Positions 9,129 through 13,336 of a DNA stretch of 13,400 nucleotides are shown here, one piece after another; within the stretch, counting starts at the first letter, position 1; every line of letters starts with the position of its first letter. A program made the position numbers and the translations under genes. Under the pieces are notes generated by a model that made no database searches, had not been told where the DNA came from, and was given only the letters and a program-made list of their open reading frames with translations. The stretch comes from Bacteroidota bacterium (lineage in GTDB: Bacteria; Bacteroidota; Ignavibacteria; UBA10030; BY39), in assembly GCA_018830765.1 (NCBI GenBank), contig JAHJRJ010000134.1, positions 1 to 13,400 of the forward strand, in the 5' to 3' direction.

Positions 9129-9425
9129 ATGGCAACCGAGTATTCAGTTTACGTTTTACGCTCGACGAAAGATAATAAGTTATATATCGGGATGTCCGAT
9201 GATGTCGAACGACGGTTAGTGAAACATAACCAAGGAAAAGTTGTTTCAACAAAACACAGACGTCCTTTGGTTCTAATCTACACCGAAATGTTTGCCACTA
9301 AATCTCAAGCTGCAAAAAGAGAAAGATTTTTAAAGAGTGGACCTGGGCATAAATTCCTGAAGTCGGTTTTTGGTCAAGATGATATATCAAGCTTAACGCA
9401 GACGCATCCCGATAAATCGGGATAA
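9129..9425 (+). CDS. GIY-YIG nuclease family protein 1
   Basis: 98 residues, a stand-alone GIY-YIG domain of the small UPF0213/YhbQ-like type. YSVYVLRS (5-12) and KLYIGMS (17-23) supply the two motif strands. R28/R29 in VERR, HN (33-34) and E53 in YTE match the usual catalytic Arg and metal-binding Glu. The tail AAKRERFLKSGPGHKFLK (61-78) is typical of the subgroup. Members are presumed DNA endonucleases with one domain; their targets are mostly unknown. ATG 9129 begins 2 nt after the tRNA-Leu discriminator base, so there is no room for a leader or Shine-Dalgarno sequence. The last residues TQTHPDKSG are translated from the degenerate tRNA copy A and its first hairpin, which supplies the TAA stop. 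It shares about 49 of 75 aligned residues with the second nuclease. Confidence 0.88.
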   Translation: MATEYSVYVLRSTKDNKLYIGMSDDVERRLVKHNQGKVVSTKHRRPLVLIYTEMFATKSQAAKRERFLKSGPGHKFLKSVFGQDDISSLTQTHPDKSG

Positions 9426-9426
9426 A
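9407..9426 (+). repeat. Hairpin insert A1 at the D-arm/anticodon-arm junction
   Basis: TCCCGA-TAAA-TCGGGA followed by TAAA, inserted between native bases 9067 and 9068. Its 3' part, TCG GGA TAA, provides the stop codon of nuclease 1. The trailing TAAA is the reverse complement of the TTTA that accompanies the other inserts, suggesting opposite orientation. Confidence 0.7.
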
Positions 9427-9452
9427 CTAGACTCAAAATCTAGCGAGGTTTA

Positions 9453-9473
9453 CCCCGAACATTTCGGGGTTTA
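9453..9473 (+). repeat. Hairpin insert A2 in the variable-arm loop
   Basis: CCCCGAA-CAT-TTCGGGG (7-bp stem, 3-nt loop) followed by TTTA, 21 nt in all, set within the TTTA CCCC loop of the variable arm. TTTA is present on both sides, as a 4-bp target duplication or a shared module end would produce. The CGAGG/CCTCG stem is left intact. Confidence 0.75.
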
Positions 9474-9480
9474 CCCCTCG

Positions 9481-9498
9481 TGACCCGTAAACGGGTCA
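9481..9498 (+). repeat. Hairpin insert A3 between variable arm and T arm
   Basis: TGACCCG-TAAA-CGGGTCA, a 7-bp stem with a 4-nt loop. The net addition relative to the native tRNA is 18 nt, directly at the variable arm/T arm junction. Confidence 0.72.
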
Positions 9499-9515
9499 AG
9501 CCGGTTCGAGTCCGG

Positions 9516-9557
9516 TTTACCCCGACAAAGTCGGGGTTTATCTCGACGAAGTCGAGA
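9516..9557 (+). repeat. Double hairpin insert A4 between T arm and acceptor strand
   Basis: Exactly two 21-nt units in tandem: TTTA + CCCCGAC-AAA-GTCGGGG (9520-9536) and TTTA + TCTCGAC-GAA-GTCGAGA (9541-9557). The insertion falls one base inside the end of the T stem, between CCGG and CCTTCGGC. Confidence 0.78.
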
Positions 9558-9586
9558 CCTTCGGCACAAATAACGGAAAGATAAAA

Positions 9587-9853
9587 ATGAAATACTCCGT
9601 TTATGTACTCAGGTCGTTGAAGGATGGAAATTTATATATTGGGATGTCAAAAGATCTAAACCACCGCATCGACCAACACAATCTCGGCAAAGTAATATCT
9701 ACTAAGAGACGTCGACCTTTTACGCTCTTATATACAGAAGAGTATGAGAGTCGTATAGAAGCCGCAAAAAGAGAGAAGTATTTAAAGAGTGGTCCTGGTC
9801 ATAAATTTTTAAAAGAAAAATTAGCCGAAGTGGTCCCGATTACATCGGGATAA
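9587..9853 (+). CDS. GIY-YIG nuclease family protein 2
   Basis: 88 residues, the same stand-alone GIY-YIG family as the gene 160 nt upstream. YSVYVLRS (3-10), NLYIGMS (15-21), HRIDQHN with the conserved Arg, RRRPFTLLYTEEYES with the Glu, then AAKREKYLKSGPGHKFLK. Its start lies 20 nt after tRNA copy A, with a weak GGAAAG about 8 nt before the ATG. The end of the frame (AEVVPITSG) is translated from the 5' acceptor strand of tRNA copy B (GCCGAAGTGG) and the first hairpin of that copy, which supplies TCG GGA TAA as in nuclease 1. Protein identity to nuclease 1 is about 65%, much lower than the near-identity of the tRNA copies that follow the two genes. Probably an endonuclease; its target is unknown. 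Confidence 0.87.
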   Translation: MKYSVYVLRSLKDGNLYIGMSKDLNHRIDQHNLGKVISTKRRRPFTLLYTEEYESRIEAAKREKYLKSGPGHKFLKEKLAEVVPITSG

Positions 9854-9994
9854 ACTAGACTCAAAATCTATCGGGGTTTACCCCGAACATTTCGGGGTTT
9901 ACCCCTCGTGACCCGTAAACGGGTCAAGCTGGTTCGAGTCCGGTTTACCCCGACAAAGTCGGGGTTTATCTCGACAAAGTCGAGACCTTCGGCA
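9824..9994 (+). pseudogene. Degenerate tRNA-Leu copy B, cloverleaf with hairpins
   Basis: The most complete copy. Acceptor strands GCCGAAG (9824-9830) and CTTCGGC (9987-9993) can still pair. The D arm is replaced by a TCCCGAT-TAC-ATCGGGA hairpin. The anticodon arm is intact except that the last G is T (9870-9871 region). The T stem reads GCTGG, giving a G-T wobble. From the variable-loop hairpin to the end it differs from copy A at only about two positions in the body of ~115 nt. Its first bases overlap the end of nuclease gene 2. It cannot be a normal tRNA, but it could fold as an extended cloverleaf. Confidence 0.83.
9834..9985 (+). repeat. Hairpin inserts of tRNA copy B
   Basis: Five hairpins: 9834-9850 (TCCCGAT-TAC-ATCGGGA, then TAAA), 9881-9897 (CCCCGAA-CAT-TTCGGGG, TTTA on both sides), 9909-9926 (TGACCCG-TAAA-CGGGTCA), 9948-9964 (CCCCGAC-AAA-GTCGGGG) and 9969-9985 (TCTCGAC-AAA-GTCGAGA), the last two each preceded by TTTA. 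Positions correspond one to one with copy A. The D-loop insert differs in its loop (TAC against AA). Confidence 0.75.
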
Positions 9995-10058
9995 CGAAGT
10001 AAATTTATGATTTATGGTAGAAGATAATAAAATAATTTTCATAAATTAAGGTGAACAA

Positions 10059-10835
10059 ATGAAACTAAATCAAGATATTTTATCTTCAATCTATGGCACT
10101 ATCGATAATCTTGAAGAGAAGTGTATTTCGTCAAAACAATGTTGGGAACATTTTAGCCAGTTTAAACTTAAAGATTCTCAATACACTTACCTTCCTTATG
10201 TTGGCGCAGAATATAAAAACATACTATTTTGTGGTATCAACCTTAATGGAGGTAATAACGAGTTAAATGCTATTAACATACTGGTTGATGGAGCAATAAA
10301 TGATTTAAAAAATAAAAAGTACAAAATATTCAAGCAAAAAGGATATGGAGGTTCAAGCTTCTATTACTATGTTCCTTTAATCTCGTTTTTATTTAAAAAA
10401 TATTTTATTGATAATGTACAATTTCATAATGAAACCAATATCTCTTGGGAAGAAAAAATTGAAGGATATAAATATTGCGCGTTGACTAACATTGTCAAAT
10501 GTTCTGTCAATTCAAATGATAAACGAAGTACACCAAACAACAAAATGTTATTGAATTGTATTCCTAAATTCATAGAAGAACTTAAGTATTTTGAGTATAA
10601 AGTTCTGTTTTTCTTTACATATTTTAAATATCCTACATTGACTGATACTTACTTCAGTCATTTTAAAGTTATCAAGAATTCAGATCGCTATAGAATCAAG
10701 TCTTGCGAAGGGAAATGGATAGTGGAATTAGAACATCCGTTGTCAACTAGAATAACAAGAATAAAAAAATTTAATGAATATAAGAGTGCGGTATACGAAT
10801 TGTGTAACTCCATGAAGTCTAATAACTTGCTATAG
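10059..10835 (+). CDS. Hypothetical protein with uracil-DNA glycosylase-like motifs
   Basis: 258 residues, no confident family. ILFCGINLNGG (55-65), ALTNIVKCSVNSN (141-153) with P159 and C167 after it, a hydrophobic strand KVLFFF (181-186) and HPLSTR (226-231) appear in the order of the uracil-DNA glycosylase superfamily (glycine-rich substrate loop, the TN.VKC strand, and the HP motif). Sequence and length fit a distant UDG-fold protein; the canonical catalytic Asp or Glu of families 4/5 in the first motif is not evident (N61, N63), so activity is doubtful. AAGGTGA sits about 4 nt before ATG 10059. The gene is much richer in A and T than its neighbours (many Lys, Asn, Tyr and Phe codons), which suggests transfer from elsewhere. 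It occupies the place where modules 1 and 2 have the N-terminal part of a GIY-YIG gene. Confidence 0.7.
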   Translation: MKLNQDILSSIYGTIDNLEEKCISSKQCWEHFSQFKLKDSQYTYLPYVGAEYKNILFCGINLNGGNNELNAINILVDGAINDLKNKKYKIFKQKGYGGSSFYYYVPLISFLFKKYFIDNVQFHNETNISWEEKIEGYKYCALTNIVKCSVNSNDKRSTPNNKMLLNCIPKFIEELKYFEYKVLFFFTYFKYPTLTDTYFSHFKVIKNSDRYRIKSCEGKWIVELEHPLSTRITRIKKFNEYKSAVYELCNSMKSNNLL

Positions 10836-10871
10836 CATTCTATTAGCAACAATAAAAATACCGATAAATCG

Positions 10872-10979
10872 TACAGCAATTGTGATTTTGAAAATAGTAT
10901 TGATGATAGGAAGAGGGAGAAGTATCTGAAGAGTGGACCTGGACATAGATATCTCAGATCAATTTTGCACATCGAGTAG
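10872..10979 (+). pseudogene. C-terminal remnant of a third GIY-YIG nuclease gene
   Basis: The frame ending at TAG 10977-10979 reads RKREKYLKSGPGHRYLRSIL, nearly the same as KREKYLKSGPGHKFLK of nuclease 2; homology begins about ENSIDD (10890). The N-terminal two thirds, including both GIY-YIG strands and the catalytic residues, are absent. The remnant is in the same frame as the upstream UDG-like ORF, separated from it by a single TAG and 12 further codons. It lies just before tRNA copy C, in the same order as modules 1 and 2. Left boundary is uncertain. Confidence 0.8.
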
Positions 10980-11050
10980 GAATAATTCAGTAAAAAACTA
11001 GTAAGATCCATCCCGATGTAATCGGGATAAACTAGACTCAAAATCTAGCG

Positions 11051-11147
11051 AGGTTTACCCCGACAAAGTCGGTGTTTACCCACGGCTACCGAGCTTTCCC
11101 CAGTACGGATATTATCAGGTTTACCCCGACAAAGTCGGTGTTTACCC
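11051..11147 (+). repeat. 31-bp direct repeats flanking a 35-nt insert in the variable loop of copy C
   Basis: 11051-11081 and 11117-11147 are identical. Each holds AGGTTTA, an imperfect hairpin CCCCGAC-AAA-GTCGGTG with the same mismatch, and TTTACCC. The shared mismatch shows that the duplication followed the mutation. The 35 nt between (11082-11116) match nothing else in the window. Confidence 0.75.
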
Positions 11148-11177
11148 CTCGTGACCCGTAAACGGGTCAAGCCGATT

Positions 11178-11200
11178 CTCGAAACGTTCTACGTGTCGAG
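11178..11200 (+). repeat. Hairpin insert in the T loop of copy C
   Basis: CTCGA-A-ACGT-TCT-ACGT-G-TCGAG: a 5-bp and a 4-bp stem separated by one mismatch, loop TCT. It adds 19 nt to the T loop between GTTC-like and GAGTCCGG bases. Copies A and B lack it, and it has no TTTA, so it may be a different kind of insert. Confidence 0.55.
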
Positions 11201-11240
11201 TCCGGTTTATCTCGACGAAGTCGAGACCTTCGGCACAAAA

Positions 11241-11289
11241 AGAACTCCGATTTTTTATATAGATCTAACAAATAAAAAATCGGAATTCT
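11241..11289 (+). repeat. 18-bp inverted repeat after the array
   Basis: Arms 11241-11258 and 11272-11289 are complementary apart from one position; the loop has 13 nt. The left arm contains CCGATTTTTTAT, the right arm ATAAAAAATCGG. It lies 5 nt after tRNA copy C and upstream of the zinc-ribbon gene. It could end array transcription, but the T run is inside the stem rather than after it, so a terminator role is uncertain. It could also be the end of the element. Confidence 0.55.
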
Positions 11290-11297
11290 TACCGTAA

Positions 11298-11316
11298 GTC
11301 GATTTGTTAAATCGAC
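11298..11316 (+). repeat. Short hairpin before the zinc-ribbon gene
   Basis: GTCGATTT-GTT-AAATCGAC, an 8-bp perfect stem with a 3-nt loop, ending 13 nt before ATG 11330. It may affect translation of the next gene, for which no Shine-Dalgarno sequence is visible. It has the short-stem, 3-nt-loop plan of the array hairpins but a different, AT-richer stem. Confidence 0.45.
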
Positions 11317-11329
11317 TAACTTAGTCGAA

Positions 11330-11542
11330 ATGACATTTACACCATCTGAAAAAGAAGAAGAAAGAATAAAGCTTCGCGAACTCCATTTCATGCACTGCCC
11401 GAAATGCGGTATAAAGTTAATCGAAATGGATTATAAGCAAATCAAAATTGATAGATGCTCTGAATGTTTAGGTATTTGGTTGGATGCTAACGAACTTGAA
11501 CAGGCAAGATTAAAAAAAATCTTCAGCATACTCAAAAAGTAA
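11330..11542 (+). CDS. Small TFIIB-type zinc-ribbon protein
   Basis: 70 residues. An acidic-basic N-terminal stretch (SEKEEERIKLRELHF) is followed by a four-cysteine zinc ribbon, C23-P-K-C26 and C43-S-E-C46, and the family-typical IWLDANELE (49-57). This matches the zf-TFIIB family of bacterial small proteins, which are presumed nucleic-acid or protein binders of unknown role. ATG 11330 fits the usual N-terminus of the family (a short charged helix before the first Cys), but there is no clear ribosome binding site. The gene is convergent with the amidase gene, with only 18 nt between the stop codons. It is the first ordinary gene after the tRNA array. Confidence 0.85.
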   Translation: MTFTPSEKEEERIKLRELHFMHCPKCGIKLIEMDYKQIKIDRCSECLGIWLDANELEQARLKKIFSILKK

Positions 11543-11560
11543 AAAGCTGAAAGTTACCTT

Positions 11561-12955
11561 CTACCTAAACAAAGGTGGTTTCCGTTTATGCCAATCCGTA
11601 GCCATCTGGAATGCGGCGGCGAGTTCCAAAATAGTTTTTTCACCAAAATGTCTTCCAATAATTTTCAGACCGATTGGGAGCTTGCGTTTATCAAACCCGC
11701 AGGGAATTGAAATCGCCGGAATGCCAGTTAAATTTTCAGCAGCTTCTATTACATTACCACCTTTAAACACGTCGCTCATCTTTGCATCAATCGGAGGTGC
11801 GGTTGTGAGTGTGCTGGAACCTAAAATTACATCGTACCTCTCAAAAATTTTATCAAAGCCAGCTCGCATTTGTGTTATGATGCGGATGCATTTCAAATAA
11901 TCAACAGCCGTGATTGTTTGTCCACCCAATACTTCGCCTCTGCGTTCAGGATCAATCAGGTCTTTAACTCTACCGTCTCTAACAATCGGTTCGAAAATGG
12001 AAGCTTCTTCTGCTGCAATTATTGTTGTTGCGACTGGTTCGTATGGATAATCAGGTAAAACCAACTCTTCAGCTTCGATGCCGAATGTTTTAAAAACTTG
12101 AAGTGCTTCGTTGAAAGCTTTTCCCACTTCAACCTCACCAAATTTTTCGTAATCTTCGCGGATAAATCCGATTCGCAGTCCGGAAATTTTTTCCATAATG
12201 TTCCTCTTGCTAAACTTAAATGGCGCATCGATACTAAAAAGGTCTTTGTCGTTCGCGCCGCTTAAAACTTTAAACGCGACTGCACAATCCTCAGCCGTTC
12301 GAGCCATCACTCCTATCTTATCCATCGTCCAAGAAAGCGGCATTGCGCCCGTTCTCGGTATTCTGCCGAAAGTTGGTCGCAGACCCGTAATTCCGCAATA
12401 GGATGATGGAGTCATAATCGAACCCCAAGTTTCAGTACCGAGTGAAAATGCACACAGTCCGGCAGCTACTGCTGCACCGGAGCCGCAGGATGAACCACCT
12501 GACCAACGCGATATATCCCACGGCGTCCGACAAGCGCCCGTTGCTGTAGCAAAGGGTGGACCTCCTGCTAGTTCACTCATCGCTGTTTTACCAATTAAAA
12601 TTGCACCTGCATTGCGAAGACGCTTTATCACCTCTGCATCGTAATCAAATTGTTGTTCCTTGTAAACCCTCGAACCCCAAGTCGTTAGATAACCTTTTAC
12701 AGAAAATAAATCTTTTGCGGCGTAAGGAATTCCGTGAAGCGGTCCACGATAATTCCCGTTAGTAAGCTCAGTTTCAGCGAGTTTAGCTTCCTTTAAAGCG
12801 AGTTCTGCTGTTACTGTTACGAACGCATTTAACTTTGGTGAATCTTTTTCGATTGCTTTGAGATAATTTTGAGTAACCTCGACCGGTGATACTTTTTTCC
12901 CTTTGATAAGCTTTGCAAGTTCGGGAATAGTTTTGAATAATAAATCTCTATCCAT
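11561..12955 (-). CDS. Amidase signature family enzyme
   Basis: 464 residues, the usual length of the family. The Ser-cisSer-Lys triad is complete: K81 in YAAKDLF, S155 in GGSSCGSGAAVAAG and nucleophile S179 in GTETWGSIMTPSSYCGITGL; the 24-residue spacing between the two serines equals that in FAAH. PLHGIPYAAKD (72-82) and LRPTFGRI are further family blocks. Such enzymes hydrolyse amide bonds of varied substrates; GatA uses the same fold, but no GatB or GatC partner is nearby and the ETWGSI variant is found in stand-alone amidases, so I do not call it gatA. No signal peptide is visible. A very strong AGGAGGAG precedes ATG 12955, and the gene follows the small Tat-signal gene by 14 nt, so the two are co-transcribed. 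Substrate unknown. Confidence 0.92.
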   Translation of the reverse strand: MDRDLLFKTIPELAKLIKGKKVSPVEVTQNYLKAIEKDSPKLNAFVTVTAELALKEAKLAETELTNGNYRGPLHGIPYAAKDLFSVKGYLTTWGSRVYKEQQFDYDAEVIKRLRNAGAILIGKTAMSELAGGPPFATATGACRTPWDISRWSGGSSCGSGAAVAAGLCAFSLGTETWGSIMTPSSYCGITGLRPTFGRIPRTGAMPLSWTMDKIGVMARTAEDCAVAFKVLSGANDKDLFSIDAPFKFSKRNIMEKISGLRIGFIREDYEKFGEVEVGKAFNEALQVFKTFGIEAEELVLPDYPYEPVATTIIAAEEASIFEPIVRDGRVKDLIDPERRGEVLGGQTITAVDYLKCIRIITQMRAGFDKIFERYDVILGSSTLTTAPPIDAKMSDVFKGGNVIEAAENLTGIPAISIPCGFDKRKLPIGLKIIGRHFGEKTILELAAAFQMATDWHKRKPPLFR

Positions 12956-12957
12956 AT

Positions 12958-12965
12958 CTCCTCCT
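12958..12965 (-). promoter_or_regulatory. Strong Shine-Dalgarno of the amidase gene
   Basis: The minus strand reads AGGAGGAGAT directly before ATG 12955. This near-ideal site contrasts with the helicase and outer-membrane genes, which show none, and suggests high translation of the amidase. Confidence 0.75.
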
Positions 12966-12969
12966 ATTT

Positions 12970-13287
12970 TTAATCTTCGGATGAATCAATTTTTCGTTTC
13001 GACTTTTTCGGCGGGTACTTCGGAACAAAAGCCGGCATCAAATCGTGAGGTAAATTCGTTGCGCGAATATCCATCATCGATTTATCAAAGTTTTTGAAGA
13101 ATTCAGCCATCCACAATTTTTCATCTTCCGACAGTTTTCTACCGGCAATTACATCAGGGACTAAAGCAGCCTGTTTGGATATCCCCTCTTGAACATTTTG
13201 AATACTTGTAATAGCTTCCGAAGGTTTTAAAACGGTTGGCATTAATGCAACCGCACCTAAATATTTACTAAACGAACGTCTGTTCAT
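12970..13287 (-). CDS. Small Tat-signal exported protein of unknown function
   Basis: 105 residues. MNRRSFSKYLGAVALMPTVL is a twin-arginine-type signal (RRSFSK) with a short hydrophobic core, so the protein is probably exported or membrane-anchored. The mature part is helical, with SEDEKLWMAEFFKNFDKSM in the middle and a Lys/Pro-rich tail (PKYPPKKSKRK). No known domain is recognised. The start is supported by AAGGAGG about 5-6 nt upstream of ATG 13287. The stop codon is 14 nt before the amidase start, so it is the first gene of a two-gene operon. It may be a partner or maturation factor of the amidase, but that rests on position alone. Confidence 0.8.
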   Translation of the reverse strand: MNRRSFSKYLGAVALMPTVLKPSEAITSIQNVQEGISKQAALVPDVIAGRKLSEDEKLWMAEFFKNFDKSMMDIRATNLPHDLMPAFVPKYPPKKSKRKIDSSED

Positions 13288-13302
13288 AGTAACCTCCTTT
13301 TG

Positions 13303-13318
13303 TCCGTCAGCTGACGGA
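13303..13318. repeat. Perfect 16-bp palindrome upstream of the Tat-signal gene
   Basis: TCCGTCAGCTGACGGA is fully self-complementary with no loop. On the minus strand it ends about 6 nt before AAGGAGG, so in RNA it would form a small hairpin next to the ribosome binding site, or in DNA serve as a binding site for a dimeric regulator. It may also be another member of the short palindromes scattered in this genome. Confidence 0.6.
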
Positions 13319-13336
13319 TTCTTTTTAGATGAGCTT

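Larger units (their letters stand above)
9398..9566 (+). pseudogene. Degenerate tRNA-Leu copy A with hairpin inserts
   Basis: Matches the intact tRNA from GCAGACGCA in the D arm (native 9059) to the discriminator base, and is interrupted at four places by 101 nt of added sequence. Order: D-arm end 9398-9406, hairpin, intact anticodon arm 9427-9443, variable arm with hairpin in its loop, hairpin, T arm 9500-9515, two hairpins, CCTTCGGCA 9558-9566. The 5' acceptor strand and most of the D arm are missing; they are replaced by the end of nuclease gene 1. It cannot be a working tRNA. All preserved stems remain complementary. Confidence 0.85.
9041..11235 (+). mobile_element. tRNA-Leu-anchored GIY-YIG array (three ORF + tRNA-copy modules)
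   Basis: The intact tRNA-Leu is followed by three modules, each ending in a degenerate copy of the same tRNA 3' portion finishing in CCTTCGGCAC. Module ends are at 9566, 9994 and 11235, so module lengths are about 440, 428 and 1241 nt. The first two carry full GIY-YIG genes; the third carries an unrelated AT-rich gene plus the C-terminal remnant of a GIY-YIG gene. Seen directly: the repeated order, the tRNA homology and the nuclease homology. Inferred: that the unit is mobile or self-amplifying through nuclease cutting at tRNA-Leu. No integrase or transposase gene is present. Confidence 0.5.
11011..11235 (+). pseudogene. Degenerate tRNA-Leu copy C with nested inserts
   Basis: Starts with a TCCCGAT-GTA-ATCGGGA hairpin plus TAAA (11011-11031), then a perfect anticodon arm (CTAGACTCAAAATCTAG, 11032-11048), the start of the variable arm, a large composite insert in its loop, CCCCTCGT, the TGACCCG-TAAA-CGGGTCA hairpin (11152-11169), a T arm split by a further hairpin, one TTTA+hairpin unit (11206-11226; copies A and B have two there) and CCTTCGGCA. 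It is more rearranged than A or B, consistent with greater age. No 5' acceptor strand was found. Confidence 0.82.

Noticed and set aside
9041..9566. Group I or group II intron in tRNA-Leu
   Set aside because: The first tRNA copy is complete and uninterrupted, including the anticodon loop. The nuclease gene lies after the tRNA, not inside it, and no intron core structure was seen.
10833..10979. TAG read-through joining the UDG-like gene to the GIY-YIG remnant
   Set aside because: The frame match has a one-in-three chance, other genes here end with TAG normally, and no read-through signal is visible. Kept only as part of the module history.
10688..11041. 117-residue minus-strand open frame
   Set aside because: It overlaps the UDG-like gene, the GIY-YIG remnant and tRNA copy C on the opposite strand, and has no recognisable domain or ribosome binding site.
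9398..11235. CRISPR-like array
   Set aside because: The repeated parts are tRNA-Leu copies separated by genes of different length; there are no short regular spacers and no cas genes.
9041..11235. Classical integrative island with tRNA att sites
   Set aside because: The tRNA 3'-end copies look like att duplications, but no tyrosine or serine recombinase is present and copies recur after each gene rather than only at two ends.
11167..11391. 74-residue minus-strand open frame over the array end
   Set aside because: It spans degenerate tRNA copy C and the inverted repeat and covers the start of the zinc-ribbon gene; a shadow frame.
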